The notes: generated by a model not told the origin, from the letters alone. A stretch of 21,766 nucleotides of DNA from JAAZIN01 sp964464625 (GCA_964464625.1 CAYXKD010000030.1:1-21766); one strand, 5' to 3'. Shown: positions 1 to 8,243, counted from the stretch's first letter. Made by a program: numbers and translations.

Positions 1-2011
1 TTTCCCGGAAGACTGCCGCTCCCTGCGAGCGAAGCGTCTCACCGAAAAGGCCCACATGGGAGGGCATAAGCTGCGTCAGGCAGGCGTTGAGCACCCAGAG
101 CAGGCCTGCAGCCAGAATGAAAAAGGCTGCAACTGTGAGTGCAGCTCTCTTTTTCTCTCCACTTATTCCGGTAAGCTCCGCCCAGGCTGCACCGAAAGAG
201 ACCGCCGCTGCAAGGGTTCCGCCCAGGTTGGCCCCAAAATTGGGCGCCGCCAGGATAAAGATGATGAGGGCATAGAAGATTGCAATGGAGGCTGCCGCCA
301 GGGTAAAAGCAATTTTCTGCTGCGGGGCTTTTTTTTCCCCGGCAATGTACGCCTTTAAGGAAAAAGTGCCAAGCAAAGCCGCCCCGATAAGCACACCCAT
401 ATACTCATTGCCTACTCCGTAATAGCGGGCCCCGCCGATGGGGTCGTAGCTCAAAAGGGAAAGCTGCTGCAGGGGGGCGCCGGCCAGGGTGTCGATGATC
501 AGGGCAAGAGCAATCCCCCAGCCGATCACGGCCCAGTATAGATGACTGTTCCTGCTCTGCAAGGGGTGCAGCAGCAAAGCCGGCAGCAGTACCGCTCCGG
601 AAAGGATAAGGGCGCTCTGCCAGAGAGCGGGGCACGGATAGGTAAGCACTCCGGGAAGCAGGAGCAGGGCCGGGGGGATAAAAAGCAGCAGCTCTATCAC
701 CCGGGCAAGGGGGGGTAAAAGCAGGTGTATTTTCAGCAGCAACCCGGCCAGTGCAGCCAGGAGCGCAGCAACCAGGATGGCAACATAGCTTTTGAGCAGC
801 GGGGTGCGCTGATTATACACCAGCACCGCCTGGGTGCTGAAGTGATCCAAGAATTGAAGAGAATCATCATTGGGAATGATGTTGAAAGGCGGGACCGTCC
901 GGGGCAAAGCGCTGTTTTCTGCATCTGTCAGCAGAAAGCGGATCATGGGAAGCAGGTCGACATTTTGCACCAGGCCCGCACGGCGGGTGAAGCTGCCGGC
1001 AAGCAGCCCCGGCCCCGGCGCTGCTCCCCGGTACATAATCACGGGAGCAAGCTGCTCTCCCGCTGCAGGGCGGTTTAGCGGCAGGGAGGGGCTTAGCAGG
1101 AGCAGGGTACAGCCCTCCCCTGCAGCAAGAGGCTGCAACTCCCCGAGTAACCGGTCCAGCTGCTCCATGGTCATTTTGAACAGCGCCTCACCCCTTGCCG
1201 GCGCCAGATTGGGCCAGTATTCGTCCAGGCGGCTGCTGTCGCCGAATTCAACAACGTGCAGTTCGGCAGCGCCGATATTGTCGGTAACAGCGGCGGCAAG
1301 CCCGCTCACATCGGTGCGCACACCATAGGGAAAGAGGGCATCTTCACGCAGCAGCTCATCTCCCACCTTTCCCGTCAAAACCGCACCGCCGGAATCCATA
1401 GCCACCATTACAGCGCTGCGGTTGGGCACAGCACCGTCCGCATTGCCCCAGACAGCCGCAGTCAGGCCCTTACCCTTCAGCATCTCCCCCATCAATCCCA
1501 CCGTCACCCCGTAGGGAAGAGCCCTGTTTCTCTGCTGCAGCGCAGCACCCTGGAGATGAAAGATGGTTCCAGCCGGCTTATCCCCCATATGCCTTTCGAA
1601 AATTATTTCAGCCCTTTCCCCTTCAAAGAGCTCCCCCTTTCCGAAGGCGGCTCTCCCCTCGGGGCCGGCCGCCGCCCGGGACCCCGTCCCCAGGCTCAGA
1701 TATCCACTTTCGCTGCCTGAACGACCGGTGCGCACATTCATCAGGGCAACAGCCCCCTCTTTGAGAATTTTGGAGAGGTTGGGCCCTGCAGCGCGGCGCA
1801 GATCACCGTAAGTAAGGCGATCCGCCAGCAGCAAGATGACCCGTTCGCTCCTTTTCCCGGCGCCGGCGGGTGCAAAGGTAATCCCCGGATCCGGCTCCTC
1901 CGGAGGAGAAACCCATTGGAATATTAAAAACGCCACTATGAAAAGCACCGCCGCCGCAGCTGTCAGGGCGATGCAAAGATCTCTGCCCAAGACCCGGCCT
2001 TTGTGAATCAC
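1..2011 (-). CDS. Membrane protein with alkaline-phosphatase-like ectodomain (partial, C-terminus beyond the left edge)
   Basis: An uninterrupted minus-strand frame of 670 codons runs from a GTG start to base 1 without a stop. The start is set by a GTGA overlap with the stop of the upstream glycosyltransferase, which implies translational coupling. Residues about 12-34 form one membrane helix. A soluble, probably extracytoplasmic domain follows to about residue 400. It resembles the alkaline phosphatase superfamily: a strand with an aspartate (LLLADRLTYGDL, D64), then SGYLSLGTGSRA near residues 102-113 where the nucleophile region would lie, and FGDSSRLDEYW near residue 270. From about residue 403 on, the protein is a series of hydrophobic helices. 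The segment YDPIGGARYYGVGNEYMG near residue 520 looks like a conserved family signature. The ectodomain lacks an obvious full metal-ligand set, so catalysis is uncertain. With the glycosyltransferase it may modify or export an envelope glycan or lipid; that is inference. Confidence 0.8.
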   Translation of the reverse strand, partial: MIHKGRVLGRDLCIALTAAAAVLFIVAFLIFQWVSPPEEPDPGITFAPAGAGKRSERVILLLADRLTYGDLRRAAGPNLSKILKEGAVALMNVRTGRSGSESGYLSLGTGSRAAAGPEGRAAFGKGELFEGERAEIIFERHMGDKPAGTIFHLQGAALQQRNRALPYGVTVGLMGEMLKGKGLTAAVWGNADGAVPNRSAVMVAMDSGGAVLTGKVGDELLREDALFPYGVRTDVSGLAAAVTDNIGAAELHVVEFGDSSRLDEYWPNLAPARGEALFKMTMEQLDRLLGELQPLAAGEGCTLLLLSPSLPLNRPAAGEQLAPVIMYRGAAPGPGLLAGSFTRRAGLVQNVDLLPMIRFLLTDAENSALPRTVPPFNIIPNDDSLQFLDHFSTQAVLVYNQRTPLLKSYVAILVAALLAALAGLLLKIHLLLPPLARVIELLLFIPPALLLLPGVLTYPCPALWQSALILSGAVLLPALLLHPLQSRNSHLYWAVIGWGIALALIIDTLAGAPLQQLSLLSYDPIGGARYYGVGNEYMGVLIGAALLGTFSLKAYIAGEKKAPQQKIAFTLAAASIAIFYALIIFILAAPNFGANLGGTLAAAVSFGAAWAELTGISGEKKRAALTVAAFFILAAGLLWVLNACLTQLMPSHVGLFGETLRSQGAAVFRE

Positions 2012-3189
2012 CGCTTACCTGCGGTTTCAGATTTAGCGGATTCAGGTGCAGGACATCTAAATTCGCTAAGCAGCCGGGTGTAAAGGGCGGCGGTCCTGGT
2101 GAGCATCCTCTCTAGGGTAAAGTGGGTGGCAACCCGTTCACGACCAGCCCGGGCAAGGCGGCGCGCCAGCGCCGGATCGCGAGCCAGGGTGGCAATGGCC
2201 CGGGCCAGGGAGGTCACATCAGCAGGCGGGACCAGGAGTCCCTGCTCGCCGCCGGTGATCACCTCGGGGATACCTCCGACCCCCGATGCCACCACCGCAC
2301 AACCTGCGGCGGCGGCCTCGAGTACAGCCAGCGACAGCCCTTCCGTAAGTGAAGGCAGCACAAAGATATCGATGGCGGCCAGCCTGCGGGGCAGATCTGT
2401 GCAGTGGCCGCAGAAGGAAAGCCGGCCAAAGAGGCCCAGTTGAAAGGCCTGCTTTTTCAGGTGGGAACTGCCGGGACCGTCGCCGGCAACCAGGAAACGC
2501 ATCTGCGGAAAAAGGGGCGCCAGCACGGCGGCAGCCTGCAGAAAATAGGTTAGCCCCTTTTGAATGGCAAAGCGGCCGGCAGTGCCGACCACAATATTAT
2601 CTGTGCTCCAGGGCCGCGAAAAGCGGTCAGCGGCAGCCGCCTCATAGGGAATAAGATCAATTCCATTGTGGATCACACTGATCTGCTCCCGCCGCACACC
2701 CCATGCGGCAAGGTCGCCGGCCAGGGCTCCCGAAACGGCAATATAGTGCGCTTTTCCCGCCCCCAGCGCCCTTAAAGCGGCGGGCACATGGAATGAGGCC
2801 TTATGAGCTGGATGATTGTGCACCGTGATGAGAACAGGAACCCCGATCTGGCGCGCCGCGGCAAGGCCGGGCAAAGCCGCTTTAAACCCGTGGATGTGCA
2901 GGAGAGCAGGACGGTGCCTGCGCAGTACTTTGCAAAGGCGGCGGAAAGCAAGGAGATCACGAACCGGGTTCAAAGCTCCCGTAAGAGGCAGATGAAAAAG
3001 AGATGTAGCAGGAAGGCCCGATGATTTCTTCAGTTCATCATCCAGCGGAGCGCCCAGATATATAGTGTAATCGCTCCCGAAGCGGCTCAGCAGCTGCAGC
3101 AGATGGCTGCGCATGCCGCCGGCAGCGGGACGCATGAGGTAAAAGATTTTCTTCTTTCCGGGATGACTCCCGGCTTTGCCTGCACCCAA
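2008..3189 (-). CDS. Glycosyltransferase family 4 (GT-B fold)
   Basis: This 393-residue protein should transfer a sugar from a nucleotide-activated donor to an envelope lipid or glycan acceptor at the cytoplasmic face. The N-terminal Rossmann domain begins near KKKIFYLMRPAAGGM, with the family-type HIHGFKAALPG and TVHNHP segments at about residues 98-127. The C-terminal donor domain shows VIHNGID (173-178), GTAGRFAIQKG with R206 and K211, VAGDGPG (234-240) and the E-x7-E motif at E283/E291. The start is TTG, supported by an AAGGAAGGTG ribosome site about 9 bases upstream and by the absence of a better start before the motifs. The stop overlaps the GTG of the following membrane protein, so the two form an operon. 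The acceptor cannot be read from the sequence. Divergent transcription separates this pair from the radical SAM gene. Confidence 0.92.
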   Translation of the reverse strand: MGAGKAGSHPGKKKIFYLMRPAAGGMRSHLLQLLSRFGSDYTIYLGAPLDDELKKSSGLPATSLFHLPLTGALNPVRDLLAFRRLCKVLRRHRPALLHIHGFKAALPGLAAARQIGVPVLITVHNHPAHKASFHVPAALRALGAGKAHYIAVSGALAGDLAAWGVRREQISVIHNGIDLIPYEAAAADRFSRPWSTDNIVVGTAGRFAIQKGLTYFLQAAAVLAPLFPQMRFLVAGDGPGSSHLKKQAFQLGLFGRLSFCGHCTDLPRRLAAIDIFVLPSLTEGLSLAVLEAAAAGCAVVASGVGGIPEVITGGEQGLLVPPADVTSLARAIATLARDPALARRLARAGRERVATHFTLERMLTRTAALYTRLLSEFRCPAPESAKSETAGKR

Positions 3190-3350
3190 CGTAATTGCAC
3201 CTTCCTTTTGTTCTATTCAATGTTATATATTGCCCCTTTGCAGGCAGATAAGTCAGGCAGTAATCCGGTGAATCAGGCCTGGATAAAGATAAATCCACCT
3301 GTGAACAGCAACGTTCTGACAAAAGTGATATTTCAAGACCTGACCCCCTG

Positions 3351-3379
3351 TTTAATCCCGGGTAGAAGAATGATATACT
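3351..3379 (+). promoter_or_regulatory. Candidate extended -10 promoter for the radical SAM gene
   Basis: TTTAAT (3351-3356), a 17-base spacer and TATACT (3374-3379), the latter preceded by TGA to give an extended -10 element. The start codon lies about 44 bases downstream of the -10. The -35 match is weak, so the call rests mainly on the extended -10. Confidence 0.5.
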
Positions 3380-3422
3380 AAGGCAAGTTAATTCCAGCAA
3401 ATTAAAAGGTAAAGGAGAACCG

Positions 3423-5120
3423 ATGGCTACAGATAAAATACTGAGAAACAGTGCTGAACTGAAAGCTGGCAATCCATCAACATATTCTGAATCACGCCCG
3501 GGAAACGGCAGAACCCGGGTTTTGTTAACCGCTGTGTTCGGACCTTATGCACAAGATGATGAATATGGCAGCCGGAGAATAAACCCTATGGAGCTTTACC
3601 ATAACCAGGTCACGCGGGTTCAGGGAATTTTTTCACCGCGCCGTTTTCATCACACCTGGGGCATCCGCTTTATTCAAAGAAATATCTCGGCTCCCTGCAC
3701 AGTGCTCGATTTTCCCACCCGCGAATCATTTGCCCGCGAGCTAAGGGCCAACCAATACGATGTTGTCGGGATCTCCGCCATTGCTGTAAATGTATGGAAG
3801 GTGAAGGAGATGTGCCGCATGACCCGTAAGCTCTCACCCCAGGCCGTGATCGTTGTCGGCGGCCATGTGGCGGCCATCCCGGGGCTGAAAAAAATGATCG
3901 ATGCCGATCACGTTGTCATGGGAGAGGGGATCGCCTGGTTCAGGGCTTTCCTTGGCGAGGAGGTGGGTGCGCCCATAGAGCACCCCACGCTTTCCACCGG
4001 TTTCGATTTTCGAGTCATGGGTGTCAGGGTGCCGAACATGCTTGTCAGCGCCTCCACCATCATCGCTTCAGCCGGTTGCATGATGGGCTGCAATTTTTGC
4101 AGCACCTCCGCTTTTTTCGGGGGTAAAGGCAAAGTTGTTAACTTTTTGAAGACAGGGGCAGAGCTTTACCGGGCCATGGAGGCGGCGGAAGCCTCGAATC
4201 ACGTTAAAGGGTTTTCAATTATGGACGAAAATTTTCTGCTGCAAAAAGAGCGTGCTCTGGAGCTGATGAAATTGATGCAGAAAGGGCGAAAAAGTTGGAC
4301 CATGAGTATTTTTTCTTCCGCCAATGCCATCCGGCAGTACAGTATAGAGGATCTAATCGAAATGGGCATTACTGTGATCTGGCTTGGGCTGGAATCTTCC
4401 CGGGACACCTATGCGAAGCTAAAAGGCATTGACACTGCGCTGCTATGTCGCGAACTGCAGGAACACGGCATCACTGTGCTGGGATCTTCCATTATCGGCC
4501 TGGAGCATCACACCCCTGAAAACATTATGGAGGATATCGAATATGCCGCGGCTCATGAAACCGATTTCCACCAATTTATGCTCTACACCCCCGTGCCGGG
4601 CACACCGCTCTACCGGGAAATGTTGGAGCAGGGGCGTCTGTTGGACGTTGACCTGGCCGACATTCATGGACAGCATGCTTTTAATTTTAAGCATGAAGCA
4701 ATTACCCGCGCAGATTCCTCAAAATATCTCATCCAGGCCTTCGAGCGGGATTACAAACGCAACGGCCCCAGTCTTTTCCGGATGTGTCGCACCTCTCTCA
4801 ACGGCTGGAAACGCTACAATGATCATCCCGACATGCGGATAAGAGAAATATTCAAGCGAAAGAAAAACCTGCTGCGCTATGTTTTTCCCCCCGTTCTCCG
4901 GGTGATGGAGCAATACAGTCAAGACATTGATCTGACAATGGCCCGCCGTATCGGCAACCTGCGCAAAGAGTTGGAACAGAGTTTTGGGCCTGTCACCGCG
5001 GCATCTGCCCGGTTGTTTGCTCCACTGCTCAACTGGACCAGCCGCAGAGAAGAAAAACGGTTATCCCGCGGTATCACCTATGAGCCGAGGACTTTTATCT
5101 ATCGCCTGAACTGGACCTAG
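3423..5120 (+). CDS. B12-binding-domain radical SAM protein, substrate unknown
   Basis: This is a 565-residue cytoplasmic enzyme of the BchE/methyltransferase-like radical SAM group. The N-terminal cobalamin-binding-type Rossmann domain spans about residues 30-180 and includes QYDVVGISAIAVNVWKVKEM and VIVVGGHVAAIPG. No DxHxxG histidine motif is visible, as is usual in this subgroup, so base-off cobalamin binding without a lower ligand is expected. The radical SAM core carries the [4Fe-4S] motif C219-x3-C223-x2-C226 (GCMMGCNFC), followed by MDENFLL and ITVIWLGLESS in positions typical of the barrel. The C-terminus of about 150 residues is basic and unassigned. AAAGGAGA lies just upstream of the ATG. 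No obvious partner gene sits beside it; it is divergent from the glycosyltransferase and followed by a tRNA gene. The reaction cannot be predicted: it could be methylation, ring formation or lipid/hopanoid-type chemistry. Confidence 0.9.
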   Translation: MATDKILRNSAELKAGNPSTYSESRPGNGRTRVLLTAVFGPYAQDDEYGSRRINPMELYHNQVTRVQGIFSPRRFHHTWGIRFIQRNISAPCTVLDFPTRESFARELRANQYDVVGISAIAVNVWKVKEMCRMTRKLSPQAVIVVGGHVAAIPGLKKMIDADHVVMGEGIAWFRAFLGEEVGAPIEHPTLSTGFDFRVMGVRVPNMLVSASTIIASAGCMMGCNFCSTSAFFGGKGKVVNFLKTGAELYRAMEAAEASNHVKGFSIMDENFLLQKERALELMKLMQKGRKSWTMSIFSSANAIRQYSIEDLIEMGITVIWLGLESSRDTYAKLKGIDTALLCRELQEHGITVLGSSIIGLEHHTPENIMEDIEYAAAHETDFHQFMLYTPVPGTPLYREMLEQGRLLDVDLADIHGQHAFNFKHEAITRADSSKYLIQAFERDYKRNGPSLFRMCRTSLNGWKRYNDHPDMRIREIFKRKKNLLRYVFPPVLRVMEQYSQDIDLTMARRIGNLRKELEQSFGPVTAASARLFAPLLNWTSRREEKRLSRGITYEPRTFIYRLNWT

Positions 5121-5167
5121 CCAGTCATTTTGGCCACATCACCAAAGCCTGGGATTCCGTTGAATTC

Positions 5168-5196
5168 TTGACTTCACCCGGCCGGAATGGTATCAT
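5168..5196 (+). promoter_or_regulatory. Sigma-A type promoter of the tRNA-Arg gene
   Basis: TTGACT (5168-5173), exactly 17 bases, then TATCAT (5191-5196). The mature tRNA begins about 20 bases after the -10, as expected for a short tRNA leader. Both boxes are close to consensus. Confidence 0.75.
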
Positions 5197-5216
5197 TTCA
5201 CGTACAGAAAGTCCAT

Positions 5217-5291
5217 GCGCCCGTGGTGAAAGGGATATCACGCAGGCCTCCGGAGCCTGAAGTCGGGGTTCGAATCCCTGCGGGCGCACCA
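5217..5291 (+). tRNA. tRNA-Arg (anticodon CCG)
   Basis: A full cloverleaf can be drawn. The acceptor stem GCGCCCG/CGGGCGC is perfect. The D stem is GTGA/TCAC, the anticodon stem CAGGC/GCCTG and the loop CTCCGGA, which places CCG at positions 34-36 after T33. The T arm has the TTCGAAT loop and a five-pair stem. The terminal CCA is encoded. The CCG anticodon reads CGG arginine codons, which are used freely in the genes around it. It stands alone, with its own promoter upstream and terminator immediately downstream. Confidence 0.96.
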
Positions 5292-5292
5292 G

Positions 5293-5323
5293 GCAACCCC
5301 CGATTCGGGGGGTTGCTTTTTTT
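5293..5323 (+). terminator. Rho-independent terminator of the tRNA unit
   Basis: GCAACCCCC (5293-5301) pairs with GGGGGTTGC (5308-5316) around a six-base loop and is followed by seven T. It begins two bases after the CCA end. Confidence 0.9.
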
Positions 5324-5344
5324 ATCCTTTTTTTATTTTAGCTA

Positions 5345-5373
5345 TTGCCATGCATAAAGAGAGATAATATGAT
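5345..5373 (+). promoter_or_regulatory. Candidate promoter of mgtE
   Basis: TTGCCA (5345-5350), 17 bases, TATGAT (5368-5373). It would give an untranslated leader of about 140 bases before the mgtE start, long enough to hold a regulatory RNA. I could not fit the conserved M-box core to this leader. A repeated TGCAAAG at about 5489-5507 lies just before the ribosome site. Confidence 0.45.
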
Positions 5374-5520
5374 CATATAGTCGATAGAATGGGCTGCCGC
5401 ATGAGAAGGGAGGTGGGGCTGTGGAAGCAGAGGAGATTCCTAATTCCAGTTGCATCCGATGGATCAATTTCTATTTACAACAGAGCTGCTTGCAAAGCCC
5501 TGCAAAGGAGGATTCTTCTC

Positions 5521-6879
5521 ATGTCAGTTCAAGATATTACTTTCATTGAACAGCTCCGTGAACATTTAAGAGCCAAGAGTAGTTCACCCGGTGGTTTACA
5601 GGAACTTGTTTCCGGACTGCAGCCTTATGACCTGTCGCTGCTGATAAACGATCTTCATTATGATGAGCAGCTTCTTTTTCTTGCCTCCCTGCCCCCACAA
5701 ACAGCTGCTGAGACTCTGGAGCATTTTGAGCCCGTTGAACAGTACCAGTTTCTCGATCACCTGGAGGAGGATAACAGGGCAAAAATATTGAACCTCATGT
5801 CCAGCGATGTCGTGGTGGAGCTTTTCACGGCGCTGCACCCCCGCCAGGCAGAGCTGCTTTTTGCACTGCTGCAAGAGCCCTTTCACGGGCAGATCCGCGA
5901 CCAGATGTCCTATCCGGAGAACAGCGCCGGCAGCCTTGTTTCTGTGGACTATATCGCCGCCCGCCGCTGGTGGACCGCGGAGCAGACCCTTTCGCACCTG
6001 CGCAAGGTGGGCTCAACAGCGGAATTCTACAATTATATCTACATCCTCGGCTCCCTGGGCGAGCTCGTCGGTGTTCTTTCCCTGCGGCAGCTTATTCTCG
6101 CCGATCCGGAGAGACAGCTGGATGAGTTCATGGTGCAAAAGCTGATTACCGTCCCCGCTGAGCTCGACCAGGAGCATGCTGCGCGGCTTGTGGCTCAATA
6201 TGACCTTATCGCCCTGCCGGTAATCAGCAAAATGGGTAAAATGGTAGGAGTGCTCACTGTCGACGATATCATCGATGTCATCGAGGAGGAGGCCACCGAG
6301 GATATCCATCTGCTCGGCGGAAGCGAACCTGTAGAGACCCCCTATTTAAAAACAAAACTTACCACCTTTTTTCGCAAAAGGATTGTATGGCTGCTGCTAC
6401 TTTTTGTAGCAGAGGCCTTTACCGGGAATATTCTCCGCCATTACGAAGGTTTGCTCACTCAGGTTGTTGCCCTCTCTTTTTTCATCCCTCTGCTCATTGA
6501 CACCGCCGGCAACGCCGGAACTCAAACTTCAACGCTGGTGATCAGGGCCATGGCGGTTGGGGAGATCCGGAGCAGTGACTTTTTGAAGGTGGTCTGGCAG
6601 GAAATGCGACTGGGATTGGCCCTGGCCCTGCCCATGGCGGGGATTACTTTCCTGCGAGCCATGATGCTGGGTAGCCCCGGCAATCTGGGTCTGACCGTTG
6701 CAGCAACAATTTTGGTGATTATTACGGTAAGCTCCACACTTGGCGCGATCATGCCCATCGTCGGGAAGAGGCTGGGCATGGATCCCGCCGTATTCTCCTC
6801 TCCCCTGATTACCACCGTGGCCGATGCCGTGGGCCTGGTGATCTACTTCCAGTTTGCCCGCCTGTTAATGGGGCTCTAA
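5521..6879 (+). CDS. mgtE: Magnesium transporter MgtE
   Basis: This is a homodimeric inner-membrane Mg2+ channel whose cytosolic domains sense intracellular Mg2+. The preferred start is the ATG at 5521, which has AAAGGAGG at 9 bases and gives 452 residues, the normal MgtE length. An in-frame ATG at 5389 would add 44 unconserved residues and lacks a ribosome site. Domain order is: MgtE N domain with helical repeats (about 20-130), two CBS motifs (about 135-265, including VVGVLTVDD-like MVGVLTVDDIIDVIEEEATED), a connecting helix, then five membrane helices. Family signatures include IPLLIDTAGNAGTQ and DPAVFSSPLITTVADAVGL. The aspartate of TVADAVGL corresponds to the pore Mg2+ ligand region in characterised MgtE. 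The gene is monocistronic and converges with the DUF4363 gene. Confidence 0.95.
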   Translation: MSVQDITFIEQLREHLRAKSSSPGGLQELVSGLQPYDLSLLINDLHYDEQLLFLASLPPQTAAETLEHFEPVEQYQFLDHLEEDNRAKILNLMSSDVVVELFTALHPRQAELLFALLQEPFHGQIRDQMSYPENSAGSLVSVDYIAARRWWTAEQTLSHLRKVGSTAEFYNYIYILGSLGELVGVLSLRQLILADPERQLDEFMVQKLITVPAELDQEHAARLVAQYDLIALPVISKMGKMVGVLTVDDIIDVIEEEATEDIHLLGGSEPVETPYLKTKLTTFFRKRIVWLLLLFVAEAFTGNILRHYEGLLTQVVALSFFIPLLIDTAGNAGTQTSTLVIRAMAVGEIRSSDFLKVVWQEMRLGLALALPMAGITFLRAMMLGSPGNLGLTVAATILVIITVSSTLGAIMPIVGKRLGMDPAVFSSPLITTVADAVGLVIYFQFARLLMGL

Positions 6880-6925
6880 GCTGCATCAGGGGGCGGCTTG
6901 CCTTCCCCACCCCCTGATGCAGCTT
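6878..6925. terminator. Perfect 16-bp inverted repeat between convergent genes
   Basis: AAGCTGCATCAGGGGG (6878-6893) is exactly complementary to 6910-6925, with a 16-base loop. It includes the last two bases of the mgtE stop and the first two bases (on the plus strand) of the DUF4363 stop codon. It is well placed as a bidirectional terminator, but neither strand has a T-run after the stem, so termination may be weak or the stem may act as a 3' stabiliser. Confidence 0.55.
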
Positions 6926-7304
6926 AAAAGATATTCCCGATGGAGGGTATTTCAGTGTCCTTGATCCTTTTGGCCATGCGTATGGCCAAAGGCAACTCAA
7001 TTAAAAGTTGTTCCCTGTTGCACAGCTGGGTAAGCCTGATCACCCTGCTTAGCGATTCATCCAGACGATCCACCTGGCGGTGGTCCATGATGGGTGTCCA
7101 GGAGGCATCGGTTCTGTTCCATACTTTTTGAAGCTGCTCCGATTCCCGGTGTGCCGCCGGCCAGTCCTCCTCTTCCACAGCCAGATACATCCGGTGCAGG
7201 CTTTCCTGAAGCTCATTGTGCAGGGCTGTGGTGCAGATAAAAAGTGCAACAGCACCAACAAGGAGAGCCAGGAGCAGGAATACTGCAATCCATATTGTTT
7301 TCAC
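6924..7304 (-). CDS. DUF4363 family protein, membrane anchored
   Basis: This 126-residue protein has one N-terminal membrane helix (about residues 5-25) followed by a helical soluble domain of the DUF4363 type, with HNELQESLHRMYLAVEEEDW and QLQKVWNRTDASW. The family commonly lies beside DUF421/YetF proteins in spore-forming Firmicutes, as here, but its function is not established. The GTG start overlaps the TGA of the DUF421 gene (GTGA), so translation is coupled. The soluble part probably lies outside the membrane. Its stop lies inside the inverted repeat shared with mgtE. Confidence 0.85.
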   Translation of the reverse strand: MKTIWIAVFLLLALLVGAVALFICTTALHNELQESLHRMYLAVEEEDWPAAHRESEQLQKVWNRTDASWTPIMDHRQVDRLDESLSRVIRLTQLCNREQLLIELPLAIRMAKRIKDTEIPSIGNIF

Positions 7305-7987
7305 AACTTCTTCGGATCCTCCTTTCGTTGTATATAAAGCTGTCCCTCCGTATCCAGGGTGGCAAAAAGGACATCGTTGAAATCCTCAATCCCCGCTTTC
7401 TTCATCTCATTCCGTAACCAGAGCAGGTCCAGCTTTGTTTTTCCCAAGTTTTCATGGTTGACATTGCCGTCGACGATAAGAGGGTGGGGCACGCCCTCGT
7501 ATTTTGTCTCGATCTGCAGATCGCGCGGCTGCAGCGGGCGGCATTGCGATTTGGGAATGATGCTCAATTCACCGTTTGTTTCAAAAATGGCAAACTCCAC
7601 ATCAGTGATGTTTTGAAAGCCGCAGATGCGCAGCTGTTCCAGCAGGTCATTAATGTTTAGATGCATCTCGCGCAGCTCCGATTCAATAATCTTTCCGTTC
7701 TGGATGATGATGCTGGGACGACCGCAGACCACCGAGCGCACTCTCTCGCTTCTCTGGGCGGCATATGATGTCACTACCTGGAAAACTACGAGCAGGATGA
7801 TGGGAATGATGCTGTTGAAGAGAGGGATGGCAATATCCTCCATAGGGATAGCCGCCAGCGCAGAAACCATGATTAAAACCGCCAGTTCGTAAGGCTGCAG
7901 CTGGCCAATCTGCCGTTTTCCCATGATCCGCATGGATAGAATCACCAGGGCAAAAAGAATAAGTGTCCTTAACATAACCACGAACAA
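7301..7987 (-). CDS. DUF421 (YetF-type) membrane protein
   Basis: About 228 residues. The N-terminal part has three hydrophobic helices, with the family signature MGKRQIGQLQPYELAVLI after the first. The C-terminal YetF domain contains GRPSIIIQNGKI, DLLEQLR, VEFAIFETNGELSI and PLIVDG. Members of this family in Bacillus are membrane proteins with sporulation- or envelope-linked roles that are poorly defined. I prefer the TTG at 7987, 8 bases after GGAGG. The frame extends to a GTG at 7996, but that codon is fused to the ribosome site itself. It overlaps DUF4363 by four bases downstream, giving a two-gene operon. No clear promoter was found between it and the divergent CD225 gene. Confidence 0.9.
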   Translation of the reverse strand: MFVVMLRTLILFALVILSMRIMGKRQIGQLQPYELAVLIMVSALAAIPMEDIAIPLFNSIIPIILLVVFQVVTSYAAQRSERVRSVVCGRPSIIIQNGKIIESELREMHLNINDLLEQLRICGFQNITDVEFAIFETNGELSIIPKSQCRPLQPRDLQIETKYEGVPHPLIVDGNVNHENLGKTKLDLLWLRNEMKKAGIEDFNDVLFATLDTEGQLYIQRKEDPKKL

Positions 7988-8215
7988 TATTTTCACCTCC
8001 CCAAATAAGGGAACAGCTTTGCATAATTGCCCCCTCTATAGCATAAGGAAAAGTGAAATGTTCATACACCGGGATAATCGCAGCAAAAGGTAATTGTCGC
8101 TCCAGCCTTAAAAAGCCCGCTTTATGGGTTATGCAGGATAATAAAGCCTTTATCATTATTCCCATAGTTAGCGCTGTCCTTTTTTTGCTTTGTTCTTTTT
8201 TAGCAGGCAGGAAAA

Positions 8216-8243
8216 TTTCTTCTAATCAAGAAAGAAGTATAAT
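8216..8243 (+). promoter_or_regulatory. Possible promoter of the CD225 gene
   Basis: A perfect TATAAT at 8238-8243 lies 25 bases before the start codon, with a poor -35 (TTTCTT, 8216-8221) at 16 bases. Transcription would start just upstream of the AAGGAGGG ribosome site. The region is AT-rich, so chance is possible. Confidence 0.35.

Noticed and set aside
725..1720. Plus-strand frames of 117-154 codons opposite the membrane phosphatase-like gene
   Set aside because: They are antisense to a continuous 670-codon coding frame with membrane helices and family-like motifs.
2099..3024. Plus-strand frames opposite the glycosyltransferase
   Set aside because: GC-rich shadows of a clear GT4 gene, with no ribosome sites or family features.
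5380..5520. M-box (Mg2+) riboswitch before mgtE
   Set aside because: The conserved core segments could not be matched by eye; kept only as a point to test.
5389..5520. N-terminal extension of MgtE
   Set aside because: No ribosome site at 5389 and 44 residues unlike the family; ATG 5521 has an ideal site.
7683..8165. 160-codon minus-strand frame overlapping the DUF421 gene
   Set aside because: It is a shadow in another frame of a well-recognised gene.
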